DNA of 61,475 nucleotides, taken from an uncultured Flavobacteriaceae bacterium. Lineage in GTDB: Bacteria; Bacteroidota; Bacteroidia; Flavobacteriales; Flavobacteriaceae. The stretch lies in NCBI GenBank assembly GCA_943787365.1, contig CALSMD010000004.1, positions 1-61,475 of the forward strand. The letters are read 5' to 3'. This document shows positions 48,101 through 56,359 of the stretch, piece after piece. The position numbers and the translations under genes were made by a program. The notes beneath the pieces are model-generated. The model saw only the letters and a list, made by a program, of their open reading frames with translations. It had not been told where the DNA came from and did no database searches. Each line of letters opens with the position of its first letter. The stretch's first letter is position 1.

Positions 48101-50166
48101 AAATTTTGAAATAATGTAGATTGCATATTGGCATTTAATTCTATAAATTGATTTCCTGAATAGGCGGCAATTCCATTCATTTCATCACCCCAAACTTCAA
48201 TTTGAGAATCACTGGCGGTAGTTTCCCAACAAGGAACAGTGTCTTGATGTACAATACTATAACTTCCAAGTATACCTAATTGATTCTCTTCAAAATCCGT
48301 ATTACACAAGTAATTATCCTTACTGATAGATACGCTATAATCCCCTTCAATAGATGTAGAAAAACTCTGAACATTACCAGGATTACTTACACCTTCTGGA
48401 ACAATCCAAGTATAAGAATAGAAACCCGCAGGTGATGGTGTTGCAACTAGTGTCGCTATTCCACTAGAGCATATAATTTCACTATTTACAGCAACGCTAA
48501 ACGGAATCGTATTCACCGAGATCGTCATGGTTTGATTGATTGCACAGGCCTCTGAATCATCTGGTGTAAAAGTATAGGTAGTTGTTTCCGTATTGTTGAT
48601 TGCTGGAGACCAGATTCCTGTTACTCCGTTGTTCGATGTAGTCGGCAATGCTCCTAAGGTTTCCCCATTAAAAATAGCAGCTACTTGCGTGAACGTTGGT
48701 ATTACATTTGGATTCACGGCAATTGTCATATTTACAGTCGCAGCACATTGGCCTGCATCTGGAGTGAAAGCATAAGTGGTGGTGGCTGTAGTATCCAAAG
48801 ACGGTGACCAAGTTCCAGTAATGCCATTATTCGATGTGGTTAGCAGTTCACTTAAAGCGTCTCCGGAACAAATCGCTGGAACTTGCGTGAACGTTGGCGT
48901 TACATTTGGATTCACGGCAATTGTCATATTTACAGTCGCAGCACATTGGCCTGCATCTGGAGTGAAAGCATAAGTGGTGGTGGCTGTAGTATCCAAAGAC
49001 GGTGACCAAGTTCCAGTAATCCCATTGTTCGATGTGGTTAGTAAATCACTTAAAGTGTCTCCAAAACAAATCGCTGGAACTTGCGTGAACGTTGGTGTTA
49101 CATTTGGATTCACGGTAATAGTCATATTTACCGCCGTAGCACATTGGCCTGCATCTGGAGTGAAAGCATAAGTGGTGGTGGCTGTAGTATCCAAAGACGG
49201 TGACCAAGTTCCAGTAATCCCATTGTTCGATGTGGTTAGTAAATCACTTAAAGTGTCTCCAGAACAAATCGCTGGAACTTGCGTGAACGTTGGTGTTATA
49301 TTTGGATTCACCTCAATATTAGTGCTTTGAGAACAACCGAAACCTGAAGCATCGAAATGAGAATAAGTAACAGTGACAGCAGTTCCACCTAATCCTGACG
49401 GATTAAAACTTGCTGTTCCGTCACCATTATCAACTATACCACTACCAGTCCAACTACCAAAACTATCAGTTGGGGTTCCTGTAAGTGTAATACTACTACT
49501 TTCGCATAATGGACCGTACGAACCCGTATCAGTATTTGGATTGTCAAAAGAAAAACAAGCACTGTCAAAATTAGAGTGGTTTCCCATACTAATATTAAAT
49601 CTATAGTTACCTGCCGGTAATACAGCATCCCCTGAAGCTAAATACCATATATTAGCAGTAGATGGCATATTTAACTGGTTTGAACTAGCAACAATATCGG
49701 TGGTATTATCGCTATTAACGCGTAATATATCAATTCTCCCTGTAGAAGTCAGCCCATCACGAACGGAAAAATAACCAGAAAAGAATACTTGTGTATTGCA
49801 CTGAAAGTCAAATTCTTGATAAAAATCTGCTGACCCAGCAACAATATCTAAATATTGAACGCCCTCTTGTGCACTTATTGGACCACCTTGACCTGCAACG
49901 CCATTAACTTTTACAAAATTTGGAGCTGATCCAACTCCATTCCAACCATTTATTGGCCATGTTAGGAAATTATTTCCAATATTAGTTACTGAAGGCACTT
50001 CAAAAGAGGGGTTAACTAGTTGATTTCCTGAGGATCCTTCACATAAGGATGTTGACAAGCCCCTTTCAAAAGTAGCTGCTCCAGCTGGGCCAACAACTTG
50101 TATGGAAATGGTTTGACTGAATCCCGATAGACTAATCAGCAAAAAAGCTAAAATAAAATGACGCAT
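45109..50166 (-). CDS. Large repeat adhesin with gliding-motility-associated (T9SS type B) C-terminal domain
   Basis: The start at 50166 (MRHFILAFLLISLSGFSQ) gives a clean signal peptide; an in-frame upstream ATG at 50340 would bury it. After an N-terminal domain with SFEVPSVTNIGNNF there are four tandem 66-residue repeats (PTFTQVPAICSGDTLSDLLT, then NGITGTWSPSLDTTATTTY). A DUF642-like insert follows (FIELNANMQSTLFQNFEI ... LSFAHRGRNSSADD), then eleven more repeats. It ends with SGGSGSYEYQLDNGLW and a CHU_C/gliding-motility C-terminus (FFTPNGDGFNDTWNI ... RIYDRYGKLLLDF ... LPGTDYWFVANY). Two cysteines per repeat suggest disulfides. It follows the FecI/FecR/TonB-receptor genes on the same strand and is probably surface-exposed. 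Confidence 0.9.
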   Translation of the reverse strand: MRHFILAFLLISLSGFSQTISIQVVGPAGAATFERGLSTSLCEGSSGNQLVNPSFEVPSVTNIGNNFLTWPINGWNGVGSAPNFVKVNGVAGQGGPISAQEGVQYLDIVAGSADFYQEFDFQCNTQVFFSGYFSVRDGLTSTGRIDILRVNSDNTTDIVASSNQLNMPSTANIWYLASGDAVLPAGNYRFNISMGNHSNFDSACFSFDNPNTDTGSYGPLCESSSITLTGTPTDSFGSWTGSGIVDNGDGTASFNPSGLGGTAVTVTYSHFDASGFGCSQSTNIEVNPNITPTFTQVPAICSGDTLSDLLTTSNNGITGTWSPSLDTTATTTYAFTPDAGQCATAVNMTITVNPNVTPTFTQVPAICFGDTLSDLLTTSNNGITGTWSPSLDTTATTTYAFTPDAGQCAATVNMTIAVNPNVTPTFTQVPAICSGDALSELLTTSNNGITGTWSPSLDTTATTTYAFTPDAGQCAATVNMTIAVNPNVIPTFTQVAAIFNGETLGALPTTSNNGVTGIWSPAINNTETTTYTFTPDDSEACAINQTMTISVNTIPFSVAVNSEIICSSGIATLVATPSPAGFYSYTWIVPEGVSNPGNVQSFSTSIEGDYSVSISKDNYLCNTDFEENQLGILGSYSIVHQDTVPCWETTASDSQIEVWGDEMNGIAAYSGNQFIELNANMQSTLFQNFEIIPGSSVILSFAHRGRNSSADDIMEVEIGPIGGPYTNLGAFSDGIDSWGYYSLEYVLPDDLGINYTIRFKSIQPAGSLGNFLDDISVVFPSDVSSEIATGNVSIITEITPTFTQIPEICSGDALSALLTTSNNGITGAWSPSLDTTTTTTYSFTPDADQCATVVNMTIAVNPNITPTFTQILEICDGDALSELLTTSNNGITGTWSPATTTNTYTFTPDVGQCATVVNMTIAVNPNVTPTFTQIPEICSGGALSELLTTSNNGITGTWSPSLDTTATTTYAFTPDAGQCATAVNMTITVNPNVTPTFTQVPAICFGDTLSDLLTTSNNGITGTWSPSLDTTTTTTYSFTPDADQCATVVNMTIAVNPNITPTFTQILEICDGDALSDLLTTSNNGITGTWSPSLDTTATTTYSFTPDVGQCATAVNMTIAVNPNVTPTFTQIPAICSGGALSDLLTTSNNGITGTWSPSLDTTATTTYRFTPDAGQCATAVNMTITVNPNVTPTFTQIPAICDGDALAVLPTTSNNGITGTWTPALDTTTTTTYTFTPTARLCANPATLIIVVNPIVDPVFDAVDAICVGDALAVLPTTSNDGITGAWTPALDTTTTTTYTFTPDLGECANPATLTIVVNPIVDPVFDAVDAICDGDFLAALPTTSNNGVSGTWSPALDTTTTTTYTFTPDLGECANPATLIIVVNPLVDPVFDAVDAICDGDALAVLPTTSNNGVSGTWTPALDTTTTTTYTFTPTARLCANPATLTIVVNPKVNPLFTAVDAICDGDALAVLPTTSNDGITGAWTPALDNTTTTTYTFTPNADECADPTIMTVVVIPVNVLTISAINLSEEFDTNQVVSVTASGGSGSYEYQLDNGLWQFSSVFEYVTGCGEHTVVVRDAIDTCNTEPETTVSIMEYPKFFTPNGDGFNDTWNIKCLKDNPLARIRIYDRYGKLLLDFRPSQNAWNGTFNGQRLPGTDYWFVANYLNSNGLEAQLKSHFSLRY
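45612..47778. repeat. Eleven tandem 198-base repeats of the adhesin (block two)
   Basis: Units of 66 residues recur with high DNA identity; one lacks a few codons (WSPATTTNTY). The first seven have the FTQIPEIC type and the last four the FDAVDAIC type, so there are two subfamilies. Confidence 0.9.
48505..49315. repeat. Four tandem 198-base repeats of the adhesin (block one)
   Basis: These units match block two in sequence and are separated from it by a DUF642-like insert at about 47780-48500. The last copy is divergent (FTQVAAIFNGETLGALPT). Confidence 0.85.
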
Positions 50167-50183
50167 TGTTAAATTGGTTAATG

Positions 50184-50191
50184 CAAATTTA
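50184..50191 (-). promoter_or_regulatory. Probable -7 element of the repeat adhesin
   Basis: TAAATTTG on the minus strand fits TAnnTTTG, 18 bases before the ATG at 50166. The block around it (ATAAA, TTCACTA, ATTTG, CATTAACCAATTTAAC) is shared with the giant adhesin. Confidence 0.55.
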
Positions 50192-50354
50192 GTGAATTGT
50201 TTATAAAGTATGAAATCGATCGGAAAGAGCTTACTTGTCCTAAAAACATTACTGATTCTAGTAAGGTTTTTTGACTCAGGCATTCGATAGTTCGGACTTT
50301 TTATATGGATTGAATGATATAAGCTCAAAAAAAACACCAAGAATAAAGTGTGAT

Positions 50355-50387
50355 CTAGAGGGGATTAGCTGCGCTGATCCCCTCTAG
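50355..50387 (-). terminator. Strong hairpin between the TonB receptor and the adhesin
   Basis: CTAGAGGGGAT and its complement at 50355-50387 form a near-perfect stem extended by AGC/GCT around a three-base loop. The T-run after it is weak. It may terminate transcription of the sigma/FecR/receptor operon or partly attenuate read-through into the adhesin. Confidence 0.6.
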
Positions 50388-50426
50388 TTCAAACTTTTTG
50401 ATTGGAATATATCATTTTTTAGGTGT

Positions 50427-52712
50427 TTAAAAACGAAGTCGAAAACTTAAATTTGGGGTTAATCCTAGCGCCTCTGAATTTCGCTCCATAATTTGATTGG
50501 ATATGTCAAAACTATAAAAACGGTTCAATACATTGGTTCTATTTAAGAGGTTCCAAATTGACAAGCTTAAACTTGCATCTAAGTCAGACTGGATCTTAAA
50601 GTCATAACGAAAAGAAAAATCAACACGCAAATAATCAGGAAGATTAACGGCATTTGGGGTTGCATACTCAATAGTAGAATCCACGACACCAACTTGAGTC
50701 GGAAGTGTATAGGGCTTACCACTGTGCCCGTTAATACTCAGAGCATATTTAAAAGCATTAAAACTATGGTTAATACTCCAAGAAAAAGCATGCTCTACAC
50801 TGTAGTTGTTTGGGAAATTAATTTGAGGATTCAATGTATTAAACTCATACTCGTTTTGACTTAGGCTATAGGTTAACCAGGACGTGAATACAGACCATTT
50901 TTTTTGAACTAAAAAATCAATTCCTTTAACTTCATAGAGCCCTATAGCATCTGAAAATTGATATTGGTTTTGAAACCCTTGACTACGAGTGGTAATTCCA
51001 TTTACTTTTTTATAATAGCTATCAAAGTTAAACAACCAATTACTTCTAGTGTAATGAAACCCTAAAGAGACTTGACTACTTTGAACTAAGGGAATAGAGC
51101 TATTGTTGGATAGTCTCCAGCGGCGCTTCTCAATCCCCAGAAAGTCGTTTTGAAAATTAACAGCTTGAGATACATACTGGGATTTTTTTTCAGCTAATAC
51201 CTCAAGCCCCCATTCTTTGGAAAGTTGATGACTCATACTAAGGCGGGGCTCGATAATAAACTGAGAAAATTTATCGATATAATTAGCCCGAAGTCCAACG
51301 TTAAACAAACTTCTTTTGTCTTTTGAAATAAAAGAAATCTCGTTGATTAATGAATTACTAATAATAACTTCCTTGACATAACGCCGAAATAAAGGGGTGT
51401 TAATATCCTCGAGGTTACCAACACCCGTTTCATTTAGCTGGTAACCCAACTTAAAGCGGTAACTTGGATTGATCTTGTAATCTAATTTAAATTTTAAACC
51501 GTTCTCTTCAACACTGGTGTTTTGAATGAGCCGCTGCTCATTTAAAAGGTCGTTGTTGACTCCCCCCATGGTGTAACTAGAATAATAAAGTAGACCTGAG
51601 AGGTTTAAATCGGGAGTAAATTGTTTAAAATAGGATGCACTAACCCCGTACGTTTTCTGTTTTAGAGAACTACTTAACTGACGTTTGTTGGGGAATGACA
51701 TAAAGTCTTCTTCAAATGACAACGCGTTTTGAATATAAATTGTATTGAATTGAAAACGTTCTTGGTTCGATATTTCATACAGATAATTTAGAGACAAATC
51801 ATAAAAATAAAAACGTTCATTTTTAAATAACTCTTCATTATCTAAAGTAGTCAAATCGGTATTTTGAGAAAGCCTGTTGAAATAATTTTTAGAGGGAGGA
51901 GTTTGCACTATATCTGTAATCGAACGACGGGCAGAGAACTGAAGACTCTGTCGGCTGGACAATGAAACAATGGAATGAACGTCCGCACTGATTAGGTTGG
52001 AACCAAGATCGAAAGTTGGCTTCTTTATCAAACCAAAATCACTAGACATGTCTATAGTTCCTGAGACCCCATCTCCATAAAAAGCAGAGCTTCCATTTTT
52101 TAAAACTGTGACTTTCTGAGTTGCATTTGAATTAATAGCTGACAATAAACCAAATAAGTGTCCTGTTTGGTACATTTTAATACCATTCCATAAAATTAGA
52201 TTTTGATCTTGGGTCCCTCCCCTAATATTTAAATCTGATAACTTCTCATTGACTGATGAAATCCCAGGCAAATTTTGAACAATTTGCATGACATCAATAT
52301 CGGTTAAACCAGCTAAAATTCCGAAATCTGATGGTGTTATATTTGTAGAGCCATCCTTATTTACAAAAACCCCTTGAGTTAATATATTTGAAATAAAAAT
52401 GGGATCTAAAAACTGTGTGTCACTTGTAGAGATTTTTTTGGGAATAATAAGAACTGTGTAAGCATCTAATGCTTTAAAAATAAACCCTGTTTGAGCAGTT
52501 AAATAGGCCGCATATCCTTTAGAGTCAAAAGACTCTGAACTTGGTGTAATCAAACTATCAAGGCTGATATCCTCTGCGTAATTAAAGACCAATAGGCTTG
52601 ACGACTCAATATTTTTAATATAGGTGCTTAAATCTATTTTGCGCTCAGGGCTTTGAGAATGTGAGGATTCTACAGTAGATAAAACCAGAAGTATTATAAA
52701 GATGTGGCGCAT
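50427..52712 (-). CDS. TonB-dependent receptor with N-terminal STN signalling domain
   Basis: The protein is an outer-membrane beta-barrel. After a signal peptide (IFIILLVLSTVESSHSQS) it has an STN-type domain (IDLSTYIKNIESSSLLVFNY ... AYTVLIIPKK, about 25-95). A plug follows (DVMQIVQNLPGISSVNEKLS, then LNIRGGTQDQNLILWNG and GSSAFYGDGVSGTIDMSSD). A long barrel ends in the typical C-terminal Phe (NLSFRLRF). STN domains relay ligand occupancy to FecR. The start at 52712, directly after the FecR stop, is preferred over one at 52733. No carboxypeptidase-like domain or SusD partner is present, so it looks like a signalling receptor. The ligand is unknown. Confidence 0.9.
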   Translation of the reverse strand: MRHIFIILLVLSTVESSHSQSPERKIDLSTYIKNIESSSLLVFNYAEDISLDSLITPSSESFDSKGYAAYLTAQTGFIFKALDAYTVLIIPKKISTSDTQFLDPIFISNILTQGVFVNKDGSTNITPSDFGILAGLTDIDVMQIVQNLPGISSVNEKLSDLNIRGGTQDQNLILWNGIKMYQTGHLFGLLSAINSNATQKVTVLKNGSSAFYGDGVSGTIDMSSDFGLIKKPTFDLGSNLISADVHSIVSLSSRQSLQFSARRSITDIVQTPPSKNYFNRLSQNTDLTTLDNEELFKNERFYFYDLSLNYLYEISNQERFQFNTIYIQNALSFEEDFMSFPNKRQLSSSLKQKTYGVSASYFKQFTPDLNLSGLLYYSSYTMGGVNNDLLNEQRLIQNTSVEENGLKFKLDYKINPSYRFKLGYQLNETGVGNLEDINTPLFRRYVKEVIISNSLINEISFISKDKRSLFNVGLRANYIDKFSQFIIEPRLSMSHQLSKEWGLEVLAEKKSQYVSQAVNFQNDFLGIEKRRWRLSNNSSIPLVQSSQVSLGFHYTRSNWLFNFDSYYKKVNGITTRSQGFQNQYQFSDAIGLYEVKGIDFLVQKKWSVFTSWLTYSLSQNEYEFNTLNPQINFPNNYSVEHAFSWSINHSFNAFKYALSINGHSGKPYTLPTQVGVVDSTIEYATPNAVNLPDYLRVDFSFRYDFKIQSDLDASLSLSIWNLLNRTNVLNRFYSFDISNQIMERNSEALGLTPNLSFRLRF

Positions 52713-52713
52713 A

Positions 52714-53616
52714 TTATTCAACTGATAAAACAATTGTATTAGCTGTTATTGAATAGATATATCCCATAGGAAGTGTAATGCTCTTCAATGCCATCTCTAA
52801 ATTCTCATGTGTAAAACGACCTGTAAATAACGAGCTCGTGTCTATACCATTGGTTTGGATTTTAACGGTATACTGCCGCTCAAGTTCGTTAAGTACCCGC
52901 TTGATGGGTGTTGCTATAAATACTGATGACTTCTGTAGCCAATATGGAGCTTTCTCGTTTATGTTTGAACGTTCAAATTTCTGATTATCAGCTCGTAAAA
53001 AGCGATCTCCTTTTTGAAGCAAATAAGTTTCTTTTGTAGTACTAACTGAAACAGCACCTTCATAGCACACGACTTCAAAGTAATCTGAACGATGTTTGAT
53101 TTTAAATTTTGTCCCAACCACTGTAACAGTTCCTAATGGAGTTTTAACACTAAAATCAGACCCTTTGACAACTTCAAAATAGGCTTCGCCTTCCAGTTTT
53201 AAGCGACGATCAAACCTCCACAACAGCGAATTATATGTGAGTGTTGATGCAGCATTAATAGTGACCTTTGAATTGTCTGGCAAACGCTGAGATTTAATCT
53301 CTGCCTTCTCGCTAGTTAGTGATGTATTAGAAGAACTAACTGTAAAAAAAAGCCCTAACCCAATTAAAAGAGCTGCTGCATAACTCCAGACAGCTCTAAA
53401 ATTTGGTCTACCAACTAAATTTACGGGAGATTTTAGGGTGTTTTTTAATTTTTCATATTCTAAAACTGAATCATATTCAGGTGCTTTAAACGACTGAACC
53501 TCAATAGATATTTTTTTTAAGAACGCTGCATCTTCTAAGGTATTAAATACCTCAAGCTCAGATGCATCTAGCTCATTGTCCATCCATTTTTTTAAAAGAT
53601 CTTCGTTTGTTGTCAT
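52714..53616 (-). CDS. FecR-type anti-sigma factor
   Basis: The 300-residue protein has a cytoplasmic N-terminus (about 1-80), a transmembrane helix (VWSYAAALLIGLGLFFTV, about 79-97) and a periplasmic FecR domain with SQRLPDNSKVTINAASTLTY and RRLKLEGEAYFEVVKGSDF. The C-terminal DUF4974-like part (RVLNELERQYTVKIQTNGID) probably meets the STN domain of the receptor. It controls the ECF sigma encoded 36 bases upstream, in the usual order sigma, FecR, receptor. Confidence 0.93.
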   Translation of the reverse strand: MTTNEDLLKKWMDNELDASELEVFNTLEDAAFLKKISIEVQSFKAPEYDSVLEYEKLKNTLKSPVNLVGRPNFRAVWSYAAALLIGLGLFFTVSSSNTSLTSEKAEIKSQRLPDNSKVTINAASTLTYNSLLWRFDRRLKLEGEAYFEVVKGSDFSVKTPLGTVTVVGTKFKIKHRSDYFEVVCYEGAVSVSTTKETYLLQKGDRFLRADNQKFERSNINEKAPYWLQKSSVFIATPIKRVLNELERQYTVKIQTNGIDTSSLFTGRFTHENLEMALKSITLPMGYIYSITANTIVLSVE

Positions 53617-53652
53617 CTTTTCAACAGTTTAATCAGCTTAAATACTATAGAT

Positions 53653-54168
53653 TTATAATTCTTTAATTTCATTTCTTAATTTTTTAAGCGCACCATAAAT
53701 ACGTTTTTCTACTGTTTTGGTCGATATACCCAAAAGTTCTGCAATTTCTCTGTGCTTTTTTCCCTCTATTCTATTGAGTAAAAATGCCACCCGTTGGGTT
53801 TCTGTTAAATTAGCAATAGATTTTTCTAGTTTTTGTGAAAACTCCTGAGTTTCCAACTCAAACTGCGGGTCTTCATTAGTCGTATACTTAGATCGTGAAG
53901 GCGCATATTTATGAACCACTTTTAAGTGAGCCAACTCATTGAGCGAATTATTATTAGCAACCTTGTACAAAAACCCTTTAGCATTTTTTGGTGGTACTTT
54001 TCCACAATTTTGCCATAGCTTCACAAAAGCTTCTTGGACCCGATCATCAGGGTTTAAGTTAGCTCCATATTTATAATACAAATAATTGAACAAGCCTTTA
54101 GAATGACTTTCAAAAAGGCTTGAAAAAACCGCTTCATCACATGACGTTTTAGGGGGTGTCGAATTCAA
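53653..54168 (-). CDS. ECF (FecI-like) RNA polymerase sigma factor
   Basis: The 171-residue protein has sigma region 2 (LFNYLYYKYGANLNPDDRVQ ... AFVKLWQN) and region 4 (LTETQRVAFLLNRIEGKKHR ... ELLGISTKTVEKRIYGALKK). It belongs to the FecI-like group of the Bacteroidota. It heads a sigma/FecR/TonB-receptor operon. By analogy it should be released when the receptor is occupied and transcribe nearby surface genes; which ones is not shown by the sequence. Confidence 0.93.
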   Translation of the reverse strand: MNSTPPKTSCDEAVFSSLFESHSKGLFNYLYYKYGANLNPDDRVQEAFVKLWQNCGKVPPKNAKGFLYKVANNNSLNELAHLKVVHKYAPSRSKYTTNEDPQFELETQEFSQKLEKSIANLTETQRVAFLLNRIEGKKHREIAELLGISTKTVEKRIYGALKKLRNEIKEL

Positions 54169-54221
54169 TTATTTGTACTTAAAAGTTATTTTGTTGGTTG
54201 TTTTATTGGTTGTTTTGTTGA

Positions 54222-55727
54222 CTACTCATCACATTGTGAAATGTCATAACCTGGCCTATAAAATATTATTTCGGCTCCAGTTTCTATTACATAAGCTCTT
54301 AACACCTGTTCATCACAAACAAATTGAGTCGACCAAGTTACATAATTTCCAAAATTTAAATCTGTTGTTACAAGGCAGATTTCGTAATCGTAGATATACT
54401 CTAAAGGAGTTGGAATCGCGTCTTCAATACCTAAAGCCTCCCAATCGCAATTTTCAGTACAATATACGGTATACCTCAGACCATCTTCAAAAATAAACAT
54501 GGTATTTGGCTCAACTGTATTATCTCCTCCCACCGGCAGCCATTTTCCGTTTAAAAAAGTTTCTAGGCAGAAGGTGGAAGAGTCCTCGCAATCACAAACT
54601 GATAATACAAAATATAAATCTCCTTGCTGACCCGTTGTCATATCGTACTGATAAAATGTAAAGCTACCAGTAACAAGATCACATGCTGTGAGAATCCATG
54701 TTTCATTAGAAATAGGATTTATAGGTAAATTAGGATCGTTTAATGAAAAATCAGCTAATGTATCTCCAGTAGCGCTAACAAAGATATCATATGTACCCGT
54801 TTGGGTATTTAAATAACTAGGAGATTCTGTTCCATAAACTAATGACCCATCACTACTAAAGCTAATCCCATATAGGTTTACATTATCATTTTCAGAAAAA
54901 ATATTATTTTCAGTGATATTCCAGCCTGGTTCATTAATTACTAAAGCCTCAACAACATCCCATTCATTACAATCAACATTAGTTTCACTATCCACGATAA
55001 TTACATTAATTTCAAATACGTTAGAGTTCACAACAACACCCTCGTATTCTGTAGTAGCAACCACATATATAGTCTGGGGATTTGTGTTGTTTGTGTAAGG
55101 AAATGTAATTAGGTTTGTTTGACTTTCGGCATCTTGGGTAGTTTCAAAATACTGCAAGTCAAATTCAATATCATTACAGAAAAATTCAAGATCTAAAGAA
55201 AAAGTTGTAATGCCGTCTGTTGGGCTCTCATCATCCTGGATTTCAACATCAATAACTGTTAAGGCATCAATAGCACAGCCAAATAAGACCTCTAAATCAT
55301 AACAACCACCGTCATACGTCTCAAAGGCCTCTAGAAGCTCTTGATTGTTATTAACTGTTAATATAACCTCATTTTGATATATTAATGTAACCGGATAATT
55401 AATGCTAACGTAAGTAGATTCATCGGTCATGTCCAAAACATTCCATATGTCTTGATCCGACTCTGCAACAATGGTTTGCATGATCTCCCAATCAGCGTCA
55501 TACACTAAAAAGGTAATCGGAAATTCAAAATCAACACAATCATCTTCTATATTGTTATTGGTTTCAGAATTTGTGCTGCTACGTAAATAGGTTAATAAAT
55601 CTGACCCTTCAGAAACATTTTCTTGTGGATCATTAGGAGTTTCCTGAATTGTTTCATTTTGACAAGATGAAAAGATTAATGCTAGAAATAATATAGCAAA
55701 TAAGCCAGTTCGCGAAATAGTTTTCAT
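54222..55727 (-). CDS. Large acidic lipoprotein of unknown function
   Basis: The 501-residue protein starts with a lipoprotein signal (LFAILFLALIFSSCQNE, Cys near residue 22). The rest is strongly acidic, with many Cys pairs (for example GGCYDLEVLFGC and SVCDCEDSSTFCLE) and repeated DUF-like segments with a beta-rich look. It lies 53 bases upstream of the ECF sigma gene on the same strand and may be in the same operon or under the same control. I do not recognise the family; it could be a surface lipoprotein that cooperates with the TonB receptor. Confidence 0.75.
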   Translation of the reverse strand: MKTISRTGLFAILFLALIFSSCQNETIQETPNDPQENVSEGSDLLTYLRSSTNSETNNNIEDDCVDFEFPITFLVYDADWEIMQTIVAESDQDIWNVLDMTDESTYVSINYPVTLIYQNEVILTVNNNQELLEAFETYDGGCYDLEVLFGCAIDALTVIDVEIQDDESPTDGITTFSLDLEFFCNDIEFDLQYFETTQDAESQTNLITFPYTNNTNPQTIYVVATTEYEGVVVNSNVFEINVIIVDSETNVDCNEWDVVEALVINEPGWNITENNIFSENDNVNLYGISFSSDGSLVYGTESPSYLNTQTGTYDIFVSATGDTLADFSLNDPNLPINPISNETWILTACDLVTGSFTFYQYDMTTGQQGDLYFVLSVCDCEDSSTFCLETFLNGKWLPVGGDNTVEPNTMFIFEDGLRYTVYCTENCDWEALGIEDAIPTPLEYIYDYEICLVTTDLNFGNYVTWSTQFVCDEQVLRAYVIETGAEIIFYRPGYDISQCDE

Positions 55728-55908
55728 AATATTAGTTTTTGTTATTTGGATATATAACAGTTAAGTTCTTAAAACTCCTATGCCTTTAAAAACAAATTAT
55801 CCCCATGACATGTAAAGAGTTGTGGATAAATATCCGACAAAGATTAGACAAAGGAAGAAAAAAAACACTAAAATTATTAAAATTTAATATTTTAGTGTTT
55901 GATGTCTA

Positions 55909-55967
55909 ACCAGGAAGGGGTTATTGTATGGTCCCTAAAAGCTCCGAGTTGAAAATAGCACAAACAA
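55909..55967. repeat. Dispersed intergenic repeat, copy B
   Basis: CCAGGAAGG, TTATTGTATGGTC, a variant CTCCGAGTTGAAAAT and AGCACAAACAAA occur in the same order as in copy A at 35345-35401. Confidence 0.65.
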
Positions 55968-55996
55968 AAAAACGCTCAAGCAAGCTTGGCGTTTTT
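55965..55996. terminator. Terminator-like hairpin
   Basis: AAAAAACGC and GCGTTTTTT flank an inner CAAGC-AA-GCTTG stem, giving a strong symmetrical hairpin with A- and T-runs. It could terminate either strand. No gene ends next to it now, so it may be left from a lost gene. Confidence 0.6.
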
Positions 55997-56359
55997 TCTT
56001 ATTGTACTATTTATTCGTGAGCCCAAGAGGTGAAAGTTCAAACTTTTTAGATGATATTAGAAAACTTCTTGAAAATTAATTAAAATATTAACTAAAGCAA
56101 ACAGAAAAAATGTCGAACCTTCTGATACTAGAACTAGAGAGATTTGGTATAATAAATCATTAATATTGCTTAGTCTATTCCGACACATAAAATAACTATT
56201 CTTTATTTTTAAGTACTTAAGGAACAAAAGCGATACAATTATTATACAAATAAAAAATAAATCGAGGCTTCCCCCTCCTATTATTGATAATCAAAAAAAA
56301 CAGAAATAAACTTATAAGATTCGAGTCAGCATTCTCTAAAAGACAATCATTGATAAAAT

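Larger units (their letters stand above)
55728..56359. other. Non-coding stretch with hairpins and repeat remnants
   Basis: No gene is supported here. It holds an AT-rich hairpin (AAACACTAAAAT/ATTTTAGTGTTT, 55862-55900), the dispersed repeat copy at 55909-55967, a terminator-like hairpin at 55965-55996 and AT-rich sequence without long frames. Confidence 0.6.

Noticed and set aside
45317..49171. A ladder of plus-strand ORFs of 60-130 codons with near-identical sequences
   Set aside because: They are the antisense of the 198-base repeats of the adhesin and recur with its period; they have no promoter or independent evidence.
50167..50340. Upstream ATG at 50340 as adhesin start
   Set aside because: It would place about 58 residues before a perfect signal peptide that matches the other adhesin; the start at 50166 also has the shared leader in front of it.
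54173..54496. Plus-strand ORF of 107 codons between the lipoprotein and the ECF sigma
   Set aside because: It is antisense to the lipoprotein gene, has a Leu/His-rich composition typical of shadows and lacks any recognisable domain.
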